From an uncultured Clostridia bacterium (GTDB lineage Bacteria > Bacillota > Clostridia > TANB77 > CAG-508), in assembly GCA_934130355.1 (NCBI GenBank), contig CAKOXV010000005.1:1-64000 (forward strand): DNA of 64,000 bases, written 5' to 3'. Numbering within the stretch: the first letter of the stretch is position 1; every line of letters begins with the position of its first letter. A program made the position numbers and the translations under genes. The notes below the pieces were generated by a model, which was not told the DNA's origin, ran no database searches, and saw nothing but the letters and a program-made list of their open reading frames with translations. Shown here piece after piece: positions 25,782 through 33,807 of the stretch.

Positions 25782-28700
25782 ATGAGAAAAGTGAAGCTGA
25801 GACAAAAAACTTTAATACTATTCCTTTTGCTATTGGTAATAGTATTAATGGGAATAGGATATTCTGCAATAAATTCAATAACAGGCGAAATTAAAGGAAT
25901 TGTAATCGCAAACATACAAGATGGTGTATTTATAGCAAATGTAGAATATGTGAGTAGTGTTAATGCAGATGTAGACAATTCAGCAATTGAGTATTATAAA
26001 GGCACATATTTGCGAAACAAAGCAAAACTATCAGATACAGATGCAAGTTCTTCAATAACATATAAAATAACATTTTATGATAATTCTAATAGTTCTTATA
26101 CATTTGTAGGAGTAGAATATGATGAAGAATTCTATGACAATGTAGACATAATATTTGAAACAAGTAGATTTGACATAGGGCAAGACATAAACAAGAATGA
26201 AACAAAAGAAATGTATATAACATTTAAATACAAAGATGGAGTTCTTCCAGAAAACAAAACTCTAAATGCGAATTTGAACTTCAAATTTGAAAAAATAAAT
26301 AGAATGATGGTAGCAGGCAACAATTCTAGTGGAAACTATTTAAGAGGAACAATTGCAAAAGACCAAATAGAAACAATAAGTTTTACAAAAGGAACTACAC
26401 CGCCAACAGGAGTAACATCAAGTTTTGATGCTTCTGAAAGTCAAGACAATGGCATAATTGGATATTACACAGATACAGATGGTAATGGACTATATGAATT
26501 AACATTTATGAGTGAAGGAACAATTTTAGCTAATACAAATAGTTCATATTTGTTTTTCAAGTTGACAAGTTTAAATCAGATAACATTTGACAATTTTGAT
26601 GTAAGTGCTACAAGTAAAGTAACAGACATGAAATATATGTTTTATAGTTGCGGAGGTTTAACTAGTTTGGATGTAAGTAAATTTGATACAAGCCAAGTAA
26701 CAAGTATGAGTTATATGTTTTCTTCTTGCGGTGGTTTAACGAGTTTAGATTTAAGCAATTTTAATACAAGCAAAGTTACAGATGTGGAGTATATGTTTTA
26801 TAATTGTAGTAATTTAACAAAGTTAGATGTAAGCAAATTTGACACAAGTCAAGTAACATATATGAGACATATGTTTAATGGTTGCAGTGGTTTAACCAGT
26901 TTAGATGTAAACAACTTTGATACAAGTAAAGTAACAAACATGAGTTATATGTTTTCTTCTTGCAGTGGTTTAACTGATTTAGATGTAAGCAACTTTAATA
27001 CAAGTCAAGTAACAGCTATGAATAGTATGTTTGAATCTTGTAGTGGTTTAACCAATTTAGATTTAAGTAACTTTGATACAGGTAAAGTAACAGAAATGTA
27101 TAGTATGTTTGAATCTTGTAGTGGTTTAACCAGTTTAGATGTAAGCAACTTTAATACAAGCAAAGTAACAAATATGAGTGCTATGTTTTCTTCTTGCAAT
27201 AGTTTAGCCAGCCTAGATGTAAGCAACTTTGGTACAAGTCAGGTAAGATTTATGAGTACTATGTTTTATGGTTGCAGTAGTTTAACCAATTTAGATGTAA
27301 GCAACTTTGATACAAGTCAGGTAATGTATATGAGTCATATGTTTACTCAATGCAGTGGCTTAACCAATTTAGATGTAAGCAACTTTAACACAAGTCAAGT
27401 AAGAGAGATACAGGATATGTTTAGAGATTGTTTTGGTCTAACCAGTTTAGATTTAAGTAACTTTAACACAGCAGAAGTAACAAATATGAGTGGTATGTTT
27501 GCGAATTGTGTCGGTCTAATCAATTTAGACGTAAGCAGTTTTAACACAAGTAAAGTAACAAGTATGGGTGGTATGTTTGAGGATTGCATAAATTTAACAA
27601 GTTTAGATTTAAACAGTTTTGACACAGGTCAAGTGAAATATATGAGTGACATGTTTGGGTATTGTAGAAAATTAACAACCATTTATGCTAAAGATTTTTC
27701 AACTTCAAATGTCAGAAATTCCTCAAGTATGTTTAACAAATGTACAAGCCTAGTAGGTGGAAATGGAACGACGTACAATTCTAGTTATACAGATGCAACA
27801 TATGCAAGAATAGACATAGAAGGAACACCAGGATATTTTACGAGACTAACAAGAATGATGGTTGCAAGCTACAGTTTTGATGGAAACCATTTAAGAGGAA
27901 CAATTGCAAAAGATAAAATAGAAAAAATAGTTTTTACCAAAGGCTCTACAGCTCCAACAGGAGCAATATCAAGTTTTGATGCTTCTGAAAATGAAGATAA
28001 AAGTATAATAGGATACTATACAGATACAGACGGAAATGATTTATATGAATTAACATTTATGAGTGAAAGCACAATTTTGGCTAATACAAATAGTTCGTAT
28101 TTGTTTTACGGTTTAAAGAGTTTAAAACAGATAACATTTGACAATTTTAATGTAAGTAATGTAAGCAAGGTAACAGATATGATAAATATGTTTACTGGTT
28201 GTATTAGTTTAACCAGTTTAGATGTAAGTAAATTTGATACTAGCCAAGTAACAAGTATGAGTTCTATGTTTTATGGGTGTAGTGGATTAACGAGTTTGGA
28301 TGTAAGCAAGTTTGATACAAGTCAAGTAACAAGTATGAGTTCTATGTTTTATGGGTGTAGTGGATTAACGAGTTTGGATGTGAGCAAGTTTGATACAAGT
28401 CAAGTAACAAGTATGAGTTCTATGTTTTATAATTGCAGTGGTTTGACGAGTCTAGATGTAAGCAGCTTTGATACAAGTCAAGTAACATTAATGGATAGTA
28501 TGTTTTCTAATTGCAGTAGCTTAACAAGTTTAGATGTAAGCAAATTTGACACAAGTAAAGTAACAGATATGAGTTATATGTTTTTTTATTGCAGTAAATT
28601 AACAAATTTAGATGTAAGCAAATTTGACACAAGCAAAGTGACGGATATGATGCGTATGTTTTATAATTGCAGTGGTTTGACGAGTTTAGATGTAAGCAAA

Positions 28701-29168
28701 TTTGATACAAGCCAAGTGACAGATATGAGTCATATGTTTTATAATTGCAAAGGTTTAACCGGTTTAGATGTGAGCAATTTTGACACAAGCAAAGTAACAG
28801 GTATGAGGGATATGTTTTCTGGTTGCAAAGGTTTAACCAGTTTAGATGTAAGTAACTTTGATACTAGCCAAGTAACAAATATGATGCAGATGTTTACTAA
28901 TTGCAGTGGCTTAACGAGTTTAGATGTAAGCAAATTTGATACAAGTAAAGTAACAAATATGATGAATATGTTTTTTGGTTGCAGTAAATTAACAACAATT
29001 TATGTTAAAGATTTTTCAACTTCAAATGTTACAGAGTCTTCGAACATGTTCTATGGTTGCACAAGCCTAGTAGGAGGAAATGGAACTACGTACAATTCTA
29101 GTTATAAAGATGCAACATATGCAAGAATAGACACAGCTGGAACACCAGGATATTTTACACAAAAATAA
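25782..29168 (+). CDS. Giant DUF285/BspA-type repeat surface protein, paralogue (1128 aa)
   Basis: Paralogue of the 1672-residue protein, starting with nearly the same signal region (LILFLLLLVIVLMGIGYSAINS) and TasA-like domain. It has two modules. The first runs from about residue 173 with 13 repeats and a cap; the second runs from about residue 690 with 10 repeats and a cap, ending GTPGYFTQK. No cell-wall anchor motif is present. Cys positions recur once per repeat (MFxxCSG). Three repeat units near 28221-28454 are almost identical at DNA level. It has its own promoter and terminator, so it can be expressed apart from the sipW operon. Confidence 0.85.
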   Translation: MRKVKLRQKTLILFLLLLVIVLMGIGYSAINSITGEIKGIVIANIQDGVFIANVEYVSSVNADVDNSAIEYYKGTYLRNKAKLSDTDASSSITYKITFYDNSNSSYTFVGVEYDEEFYDNVDIIFETSRFDIGQDINKNETKEMYITFKYKDGVLPENKTLNANLNFKFEKINRMMVAGNNSSGNYLRGTIAKDQIETISFTKGTTPPTGVTSSFDASESQDNGIIGYYTDTDGNGLYELTFMSEGTILANTNSSYLFFKLTSLNQITFDNFDVSATSKVTDMKYMFYSCGGLTSLDVSKFDTSQVTSMSYMFSSCGGLTSLDLSNFNTSKVTDVEYMFYNCSNLTKLDVSKFDTSQVTYMRHMFNGCSGLTSLDVNNFDTSKVTNMSYMFSSCSGLTDLDVSNFNTSQVTAMNSMFESCSGLTNLDLSNFDTGKVTEMYSMFESCSGLTSLDVSNFNTSKVTNMSAMFSSCNSLASLDVSNFGTSQVRFMSTMFYGCSSLTNLDVSNFDTSQVMYMSHMFTQCSGLTNLDVSNFNTSQVREIQDMFRDCFGLTSLDLSNFNTAEVTNMSGMFANCVGLINLDVSSFNTSKVTSMGGMFEDCINLTSLDLNSFDTGQVKYMSDMFGYCRKLTTIYAKDFSTSNVRNSSSMFNKCTSLVGGNGTTYNSSYTDATYARIDIEGTPGYFTRLTRMMVASYSFDGNHLRGTIAKDKIEKIVFTKGSTAPTGAISSFDASENEDKSIIGYYTDTDGNDLYELTFMSESTILANTNSSYLFYGLKSLKQITFDNFNVSNVSKVTDMINMFTGCISLTSLDVSKFDTSQVTSMSSMFYGCSGLTSLDVSKFDTSQVTSMSSMFYGCSGLTSLDVSKFDTSQVTSMSSMFYNCSGLTSLDVSSFDTSQVTLMDSMFSNCSSLTSLDVSKFDTSKVTDMSYMFFYCSKLTNLDVSKFDTSKVTDMMRMFYNCSGLTSLDVSKFDTSQVTDMSHMFYNCKGLTGLDVSNFDTSKVTGMRDMFSGCKGLTSLDVSNFDTSQVTNMMQMFTNCSGLTSLDVSKFDTSKVTNMMNMFFGCSKLTTIYVKDFSTSNVTESSNMFYGCTSLVGGNGTTYNSSYKDATYARIDTAGTPGYFTQK
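28221..28454 (+). repeat. Near-identical 78-bp tandem repeats inside the second giant gene
   Basis: Three units (28221-28298, 28299-28376, 28377-28454) encode the same 26-residue LRR almost without change, whereas neighbouring units have drifted. This is a recent expansion and a likely site of length variation. Confidence 0.85.
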
Positions 29169-29189
29169 TTAATATAAATAAAAATTTAA

Positions 29190-29229
29190 GTAGAAGCAGA
29201 AAGTAAAGACTTTTTGCTTCTGCTTTTTT
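29190..29229 (+). terminator. Terminator after the second giant gene
   Basis: An imperfect 15-bp stem (GTAGAAGCAGAAAGT with ACTTTTTGCTTCTGC) and an AAAG loop, followed by six T. Confidence 0.85.
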
Positions 29230-29262
29230 ATGTTCCAAAACTCAAATAATTTGACAAAATAC

Positions 29263-29291
29263 TTGAAAAATACGCAAAAACAATGTAAAAT
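29263..29291 (+). promoter_or_regulatory. Promoter for pth
   Basis: TTGAAA (29263-29268), 17-base spacer, TAAAAT (29286-29291), with TATAAT overlapping just downstream; 47 bases before the pth ATG. Confidence 0.65.
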
Positions 29292-29337
29292 ATATAATGA
29301 TAAAAAGGCGAAAACAATTCGAGTTAGGAGAAAAAAG

Positions 29338-29895
29338 ATGTATTTAATAATAGGATTAGGAAATCCAGAAGAGGAATACAGTAAAACAAGGCATAATATG
29401 GGATTTAACACAATAAACAAAATAGCAGAAAAATACAATTTAAAAGTAGAGCAAAGAAAATTCCAAGGATTATGTGAAAGTGCAATAATAGAAGGAAAAA
29501 AAGTAATACTAATAAAACCACAAACATACATGAATTTAAGTGGAAACTGTGTAAAAGAATTTGTAGATTTTTATAAAATAGAAAAAGAAAATATAATAAT
29601 AATATATGATGATATGGACACAAAACCAGGAGAAATAAGAATAAGAAAAAAAGGAAGCAGTGGAGGACATAATGGAATAAAATCAATTATCCAATCATTA
29701 GGAACAGAAGAATTTCCGAGAATAAGAATAGGAATTGGAAGACCAGAACACAATGGAGACGAAATAAATTATGTCATAGGAAATATACCAGAAGCTGAAA
29801 TAAAAGAATTAGAAAAAGGAACAGAAAAAGCAAAAGAAGCAACAATAGAAATATTAAAAAATGGAATTGATTATGCAATGAACAAATTTAATTAG
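29338..29895 (+). CDS. pth: Peptidyl-tRNA hydrolase
   Basis: Releases peptides from peptidyl-tRNA dropped by ribosomes. The 185-residue product from the ATG at 29338 begins MYLIIGLGNPEEEYSKTRHN, with the catalytic His in RHNMGF, PQTYMNLSG, DDMDTKPGEIR and SSGGHNGIKSI. An upstream extension to 29230 is open but lies in the promoter region and is not used. TAGGAGAAA precedes the ATG. Confidence 0.96.
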   Translation: MYLIIGLGNPEEEYSKTRHNMGFNTINKIAEKYNLKVEQRKFQGLCESAIIEGKKVILIKPQTYMNLSGNCVKEFVDFYKIEKENIIIIYDDMDTKPGEIRIRKKGSSGGHNGIKSIIQSLGTEEFPRIRIGIGRPEHNGDEINYVIGNIPEAEIKELEKGTEKAKEATIEILKNGIDYAMNKFN

Positions 29896-29907
29896 AAAGG
29901 CAAAAAA

Positions 29908-31086
29908 ATGATAGAACTTATAGTAAACAAAACACAAGAAAATAAAACAATAGCAGTTATAGAAAATGGAAAATTAGTAGAAATATATGAAGAAAATGAA
30001 CAAAATAAAAAAGCAAGAAATGAAGGAAACATTTATATAGGAGTAGTAAAAGATATAATTCCAGGAATGCAAGCAGCATTTATAGATATAGGAACAGAAA
30101 AAAATAGCTTTATACATGTAAAAGATGTAATACCACAAGTTGATGAAAAAGTAGAAAAAAGAATAGAAACAAAAATTAAAGAACAAGTGAAACCACAGCA
30201 AAAAATACTAGTACAAATCCAAAAAGATAGTAATGATAAAAAAGGTGCAAGAACATCAACACATTTAAAATTAACAGGTAAATATGTAATATTAATGCCA
30301 AACACTACAATAGTCACAATATCACAAAAAATAACAGACGAAAATGAAAAAGAAAGACTATTAAAAATTATAAAATCAAAATTGCCAGAAAACACAGGAG
30401 CTATTTTAAGAACAGCAGCTGAGAAAAAAACAGAAAAAGAGCTAGAACAAGACTTAAATCAACTTATTAAAAAATGGCAAAAAATAAAAGAAGAATTTGA
30501 TAATTCAAAAGTGGAGCCAAAGCTATTATATACAAGCCCTAATATTGTAGAAAAAATAATATTAGATATGCCAGAAAACAAAATAGAAAAAATAATAGTA
30601 AATGAACAAAGTGAATACGAAGAACTTAAAAAGAACTTAGAAGAATTGCAAGAAAAAAATATAAAGCTAGAAATAAAACAAGATTTATTAGAAAAATATG
30701 AATTAGAAAAGCAAATAGAAAAAGCAAAACAAAGAAAAATATGGCTAAATTGCGGAGGATTTATAACAATAGACTCAACAGAAGCATTAGTTGCAATAGA
30801 TGTAAACTCAGGAAAATTTACAGGAAAAAGTAATCTAGAAGATACAATATACAAAGTAAATTATGAAGCAACAATAGAAATAGCAAAACAATTAAGATTA
30901 AGAGATATTGGTGGAATAATAATTATAGACTATATAGATATGCATAAAGAAGAAAACAAAGAAAAAATCGAGAAACTTTTGAAAGAATCACTAAAACAAG
31001 ACAGGGCAAAAACACAAGTAGAAGGATTTACAAAACTAAACTTAATGGAACTAACAAGAAAACATATATGTAGTCATAATAGTTAA
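29908..31086 (+). CDS. rng: Ribonuclease G/E family protein, short C terminus
   Basis: Endoribonuclease for rRNA and mRNA processing. The 392-residue product has an S1-like N-terminal domain (GNIYIGVVKDIIPGMQAAFIDIG) and the catalytic Asp residues in LVAIDVNSG and GIIIIDYIDM. It stops at NLMELTRKHICSHNS. In RNase E/G the equivalent EMTRKR segment is normally followed by a zinc-link (CPxC) needed for tetramer formation, absent here. The stop lies one base before a 49-bp inverted repeat, so the tail may have been lost by insertion; a naturally short form is possible. Confidence 0.88.
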   Translation: MIELIVNKTQENKTIAVIENGKLVEIYEENEQNKKARNEGNIYIGVVKDIIPGMQAAFIDIGTEKNSFIHVKDVIPQVDEKVEKRIETKIKEQVKPQQKILVQIQKDSNDKKGARTSTHLKLTGKYVILMPNTTIVTISQKITDENEKERLLKIIKSKLPENTGAILRTAAEKKTEKELEQDLNQLIKKWQKIKEEFDNSKVEPKLLYTSPNIVEKIILDMPENKIEKIIVNEQSEYEELKKNLEELQEKNIKLEIKQDLLEKYELEKQIEKAKQRKIWLNCGGFITIDSTEALVAIDVNSGKFTGKSNLEDTIYKVNYEATIEIAKQLRLRDIGGIIIIDYIDMHKEENKEKIEKLLKESLKQDRAKTQVEGFTKLNLMELTRKHICSHNS

Positions 31087-31087
31087 C

Positions 31088-31218
31088 GCTAAAATGGGGA
31101 CGGTCCTTTTCTTCGCGAATTTGGGGACAGACCTTTAAAATTATTTGAAAATATTATATAAACAAATTAAAAGGTCTGTCCCCAAATTCGCGAAGAAAAG
31201 GACCGTCCCCATTTTAGC
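31088..31218. repeat. Perfect 49-bp inverted repeat between rng and rimO
   Basis: The arms 31088-31136 and 31170-31218 are exact complements with a 33-base AT-rich loop. Each arm contains GGGGACGGTCC, a CTTCGCGAA palindrome and GGGGACAGACC. Its composition is far richer in GC than the surroundings. It resembles the REP-type palindromes linked to Y1 (IS200-like/RAYT) transposases in Clostridia, from memory. No transposase is nearby. Confidence 0.85.
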
Positions 31219-31235
31219 TAGCGAGAGGTGAAAAA

Positions 31236-32594
31236 ATGAAAGTAGGATTTATATCACTAGGATGTAGTAAAAATTTAATAGACACAGAAATAGCAATAGG
31301 GCATTTCAAAAACAACAAATATGAAATAGAAAATAATCCAGAAAAAGCAGAAATAATAGTAATAAACACATGTGGATTTATAGAATCAGCAAAAGAAGAA
31401 GCAATAAACACAATACTAGAAATGGCTGAGTATAAAAAGAAAAAATGCAAATATCTAATAGTAATGGGATGTTTAGTACAACGTTATTATGACGAACTAA
31501 TAAAAGAACTTCCAGAAGTAGACTTATTCATAAAAATTGATGAATATAACAATATGTGGCAAAAAATAGAAAAACTAATTAAGAAAGACGAAGTAGAGAT
31601 AAGCACAACACATACAAGCAAAAAAATAACAGAAATAAAGCCACTTCCAATGCCAACAGCAAATGAATTTTATGAAAGAATTATAACAACAGGAAAAAAC
31701 TTTGCATATTTAAAAATAGGAGAAGGATGTAGCAATAGATGTACATATTGTGCAATTCCATACATAAGAGGTCCATTTGTAAGTAGACCACAAGAAGAAA
31801 TAATAGAAGAAGCAAAAACACTTGCAAAAAAAGGAATAAAAGAATTAATAATAATTGCACAAGACACAACAAAATATGGAGTAGACATTTATGGAGAGCC
31901 AAGACTAGCAAAACTATTAGAAGAATTAAGCAAAATTCCAGAAATAAAATGGATTAGATTTTTATATTCTTATCCAGAAGGAATAACAGATGAACTAATT
32001 CAAACTGTTAAAAACAATGAAAAAATCTGCAAATATTTTGACATACCAATTCAACACATTTCAGATAAAATCCTAAAAAAGATGAATAGAAGAACAAACA
32101 AAAAACAAATAGAAAACTTAATAAATAAATTAAGAAAAGAAATACCTGATGTAACATTAAGAACAAGTTTGATAGTAGGATTTCCAGGAGAAACTGTTGA
32201 AGATTTTGAAGAATTAGAAGAATTTGTACAACAAGCCAAATTTGACAAATTAGGTGCATTCATGTATTCAAAAGAAGAAGGAACACCAGCTGCTAAGATG
32301 ACAGGACAAATACATGCAAACACTAAAAAGGCAAGATACAATAAAATAATGGCAATTCAGCAAAAAACTTCAAACGAAAAATTACAAGAAAAAATAGGAA
32401 AAGAATTTGAAGTTTTAGTTGAAGACAAAACTTTTGATGGAAAATATTTAATAGGAAGAACTAAACAAGATGTTCCAGACATTGATGGACTTATATACAT
32501 AAAAAATGAGACAACAGAGCAATTAATAGACAAATTTGTAAAAGCAAAAGTCATAGAAGTAAAAGATTATGACTTAATAGGAGAGATTTGTTAA
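31236..32594 (+). CDS. rimO: Ribosomal protein S12 methylthiotransferase RimO
   Basis: Radical SAM enzyme that adds a methylthio group to an Asp of ribosomal protein S12. The 452-residue product has the N-terminal cluster cysteines in SLGCSKN, NTCGFI and MGCLVQR, the radical SAM motif CSNRCTYC with AIPYIRGPFVSR, and a C-terminal TRAM domain (GKEFEVLVEDKTFDGKYLIGRT). IDTEIA and the RGPFVSR context indicate RimO rather than MiaB. Confidence 0.95.
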   Translation: MKVGFISLGCSKNLIDTEIAIGHFKNNKYEIENNPEKAEIIVINTCGFIESAKEEAINTILEMAEYKKKKCKYLIVMGCLVQRYYDELIKELPEVDLFIKIDEYNNMWQKIEKLIKKDEVEISTTHTSKKITEIKPLPMPTANEFYERIITTGKNFAYLKIGEGCSNRCTYCAIPYIRGPFVSRPQEEIIEEAKTLAKKGIKELIIIAQDTTKYGVDIYGEPRLAKLLEELSKIPEIKWIRFLYSYPEGITDELIQTVKNNEKICKYFDIPIQHISDKILKKMNRRTNKKQIENLINKLRKEIPDVTLRTSLIVGFPGETVEDFEELEEFVQQAKFDKLGAFMYSKEEGTPAAKMTGQIHANTKKARYNKIMAIQQKTSNEKLQEKIGKEFEVLVEDKTFDGKYLIGRTKQDVPDIDGLIYIKNETTEQLIDKFVKAKVIEVKDYDLIGEIC

Positions 32595-32609
32595 AAAGGG
32601 GGAAGAACC

Positions 32610-33794
32610 ATGGAAGAAAATGAAAAAGACAGATATGTTTTTGAGATTTTAGCTTTATTTGAACAAGAAATTGATGCAAAATTACAAGAAGAAAAAGGAG
32701 AAGCTGAAAGGATAAAATATTATGAAAAATTCAATATAAATGGAATTGACTTTGAAAATATATTTATAACAACAGAAAGAGATGAAAAAGGAAAAGTCAG
32801 CTACCATGTATATTGTGGAGGTTCTTCAAATGAAATATTGTCAATAGATGACAAAGGAAATGTAACAATAAAAAATGAAGAATTAGGAAAGTATTTAGGC
32901 GAAGATGTCGATTTAGAGAAAACAATGTCTGAAAATGAAAAAGACCCAAAAGGCTTAAGAGGAATTTCTGAAAAAATGAAGCAAGAAGAAGAAAAAGAGC
33001 AAAAGGAACAAGACAAGCCAGATGAGCCAGACAAAGAAACAGAAAAAATCGAAGAAGAATTAGAAGAACAAGGTGAAGAAGACTTAAAAATAAGCAAATA
33101 CAGAAAAATAAAAGACACTGGAGTAGCCGAAAGAATGCCAGAAGTATTTGGTGGTTCAACAGAAAATGGTATAGCATTTTCAAACAAACTAAACAGATAT
33201 ATAATCATTTCAAAAGTCAATGGAAAAACTCAAATAAATGACAATGTTGAGCCTGCAAGAATGACATGGAAAAGTATTATAAGTATAGACCCAAATGGCC
33301 AAAGTGTTGAAAGAAAAGTGCCACATGCATTAATGAAAACAAATAGAAGTGATAAAGAAATAGCAGTTACAATTGGACAATATGGAGAAGTTGATATAGA
33401 AACAGTGGATGTGCTTCCTTGTCAAGAAAGAATCTCAAGAGAAGTAAGAGTTGATGGAGAAGGGACAGAAAAACAAGAAAGCCGTGAGATAAGAAATCAA
33501 TTTGCACAAGAAGGAAAAGAATACAAACATGATATAGCACATCGAGTTCAAGATATAGAACAAGCACAAAGAGATGCAAATCAAACAGTAGATTATGATA
33601 TAACAGAAGATGACTACATCCCAAACACAGAAATGACCTGGGGAGAATTAATGGAAGAAACAGGAGAATCTTTACCTAAACTAATAGAAAGATATAATAG
33701 AGAAATGGGAAAACAAGATGCAAAATCAGAAGATGTTGTAGAAACAATAGAAAATGATTATGGCAATATATCTCATGAACATGGATTAAATTAG
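32610..33794 (+). CDS. Acidic protein of unknown function (394 aa)
   Basis: I do not recognise this protein. It is very acidic, with no signal peptide or membrane segment. Residues 1-115 look folded (FNINGIDFENIFITTERDEKG, YHVYCGGSSNEILSIDDKGNVTI). About 115-160 is a charged Glu/Lys coiled-coil-like stretch. Residues 165-285 form a second folded part (AERMPEVFGGSTENGIAFSN, RMTWKSIISIDPNGQSVERKV), and the tail is again Glu-rich. It starts 15 bases after rimO with AAGGGGGAAG, apparently in one operon. Confidence 0.7.
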   Translation: MEENEKDRYVFEILALFEQEIDAKLQEEKGEAERIKYYEKFNINGIDFENIFITTERDEKGKVSYHVYCGGSSNEILSIDDKGNVTIKNEELGKYLGEDVDLEKTMSENEKDPKGLRGISEKMKQEEEKEQKEQDKPDEPDKETEKIEEELEEQGEEDLKISKYRKIKDTGVAERMPEVFGGSTENGIAFSNKLNRYIIISKVNGKTQINDNVEPARMTWKSIISIDPNGQSVERKVPHALMKTNRSDKEIAVTIGQYGEVDIETVDVLPCQERISREVRVDGEGTEKQESREIRNQFAQEGKEYKHDIAHRVQDIEQAQRDANQTVDYDITEDDYIPNTEMTWGELMEETGESLPKLIERYNREMGKQDAKSEDVVETIENDYGNISHEHGLN

Positions 33795-33807
33795 AAAGAG
33801 GGATGTT

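Noticed and set aside
29230..29337. N-terminal extension of pth from 29230
   Set aside because: It runs through the promoter region and the preceding terminator T tract; MYLIIGLGNP at 29338 with its own binding site is the normal Pth start.
30960..31230. Insertion sequence with transposase at the GGGGACGG inverted repeat
   Set aside because: Only the arms and a 33-base AT-rich loop are present; no room for or trace of a transposase frame.
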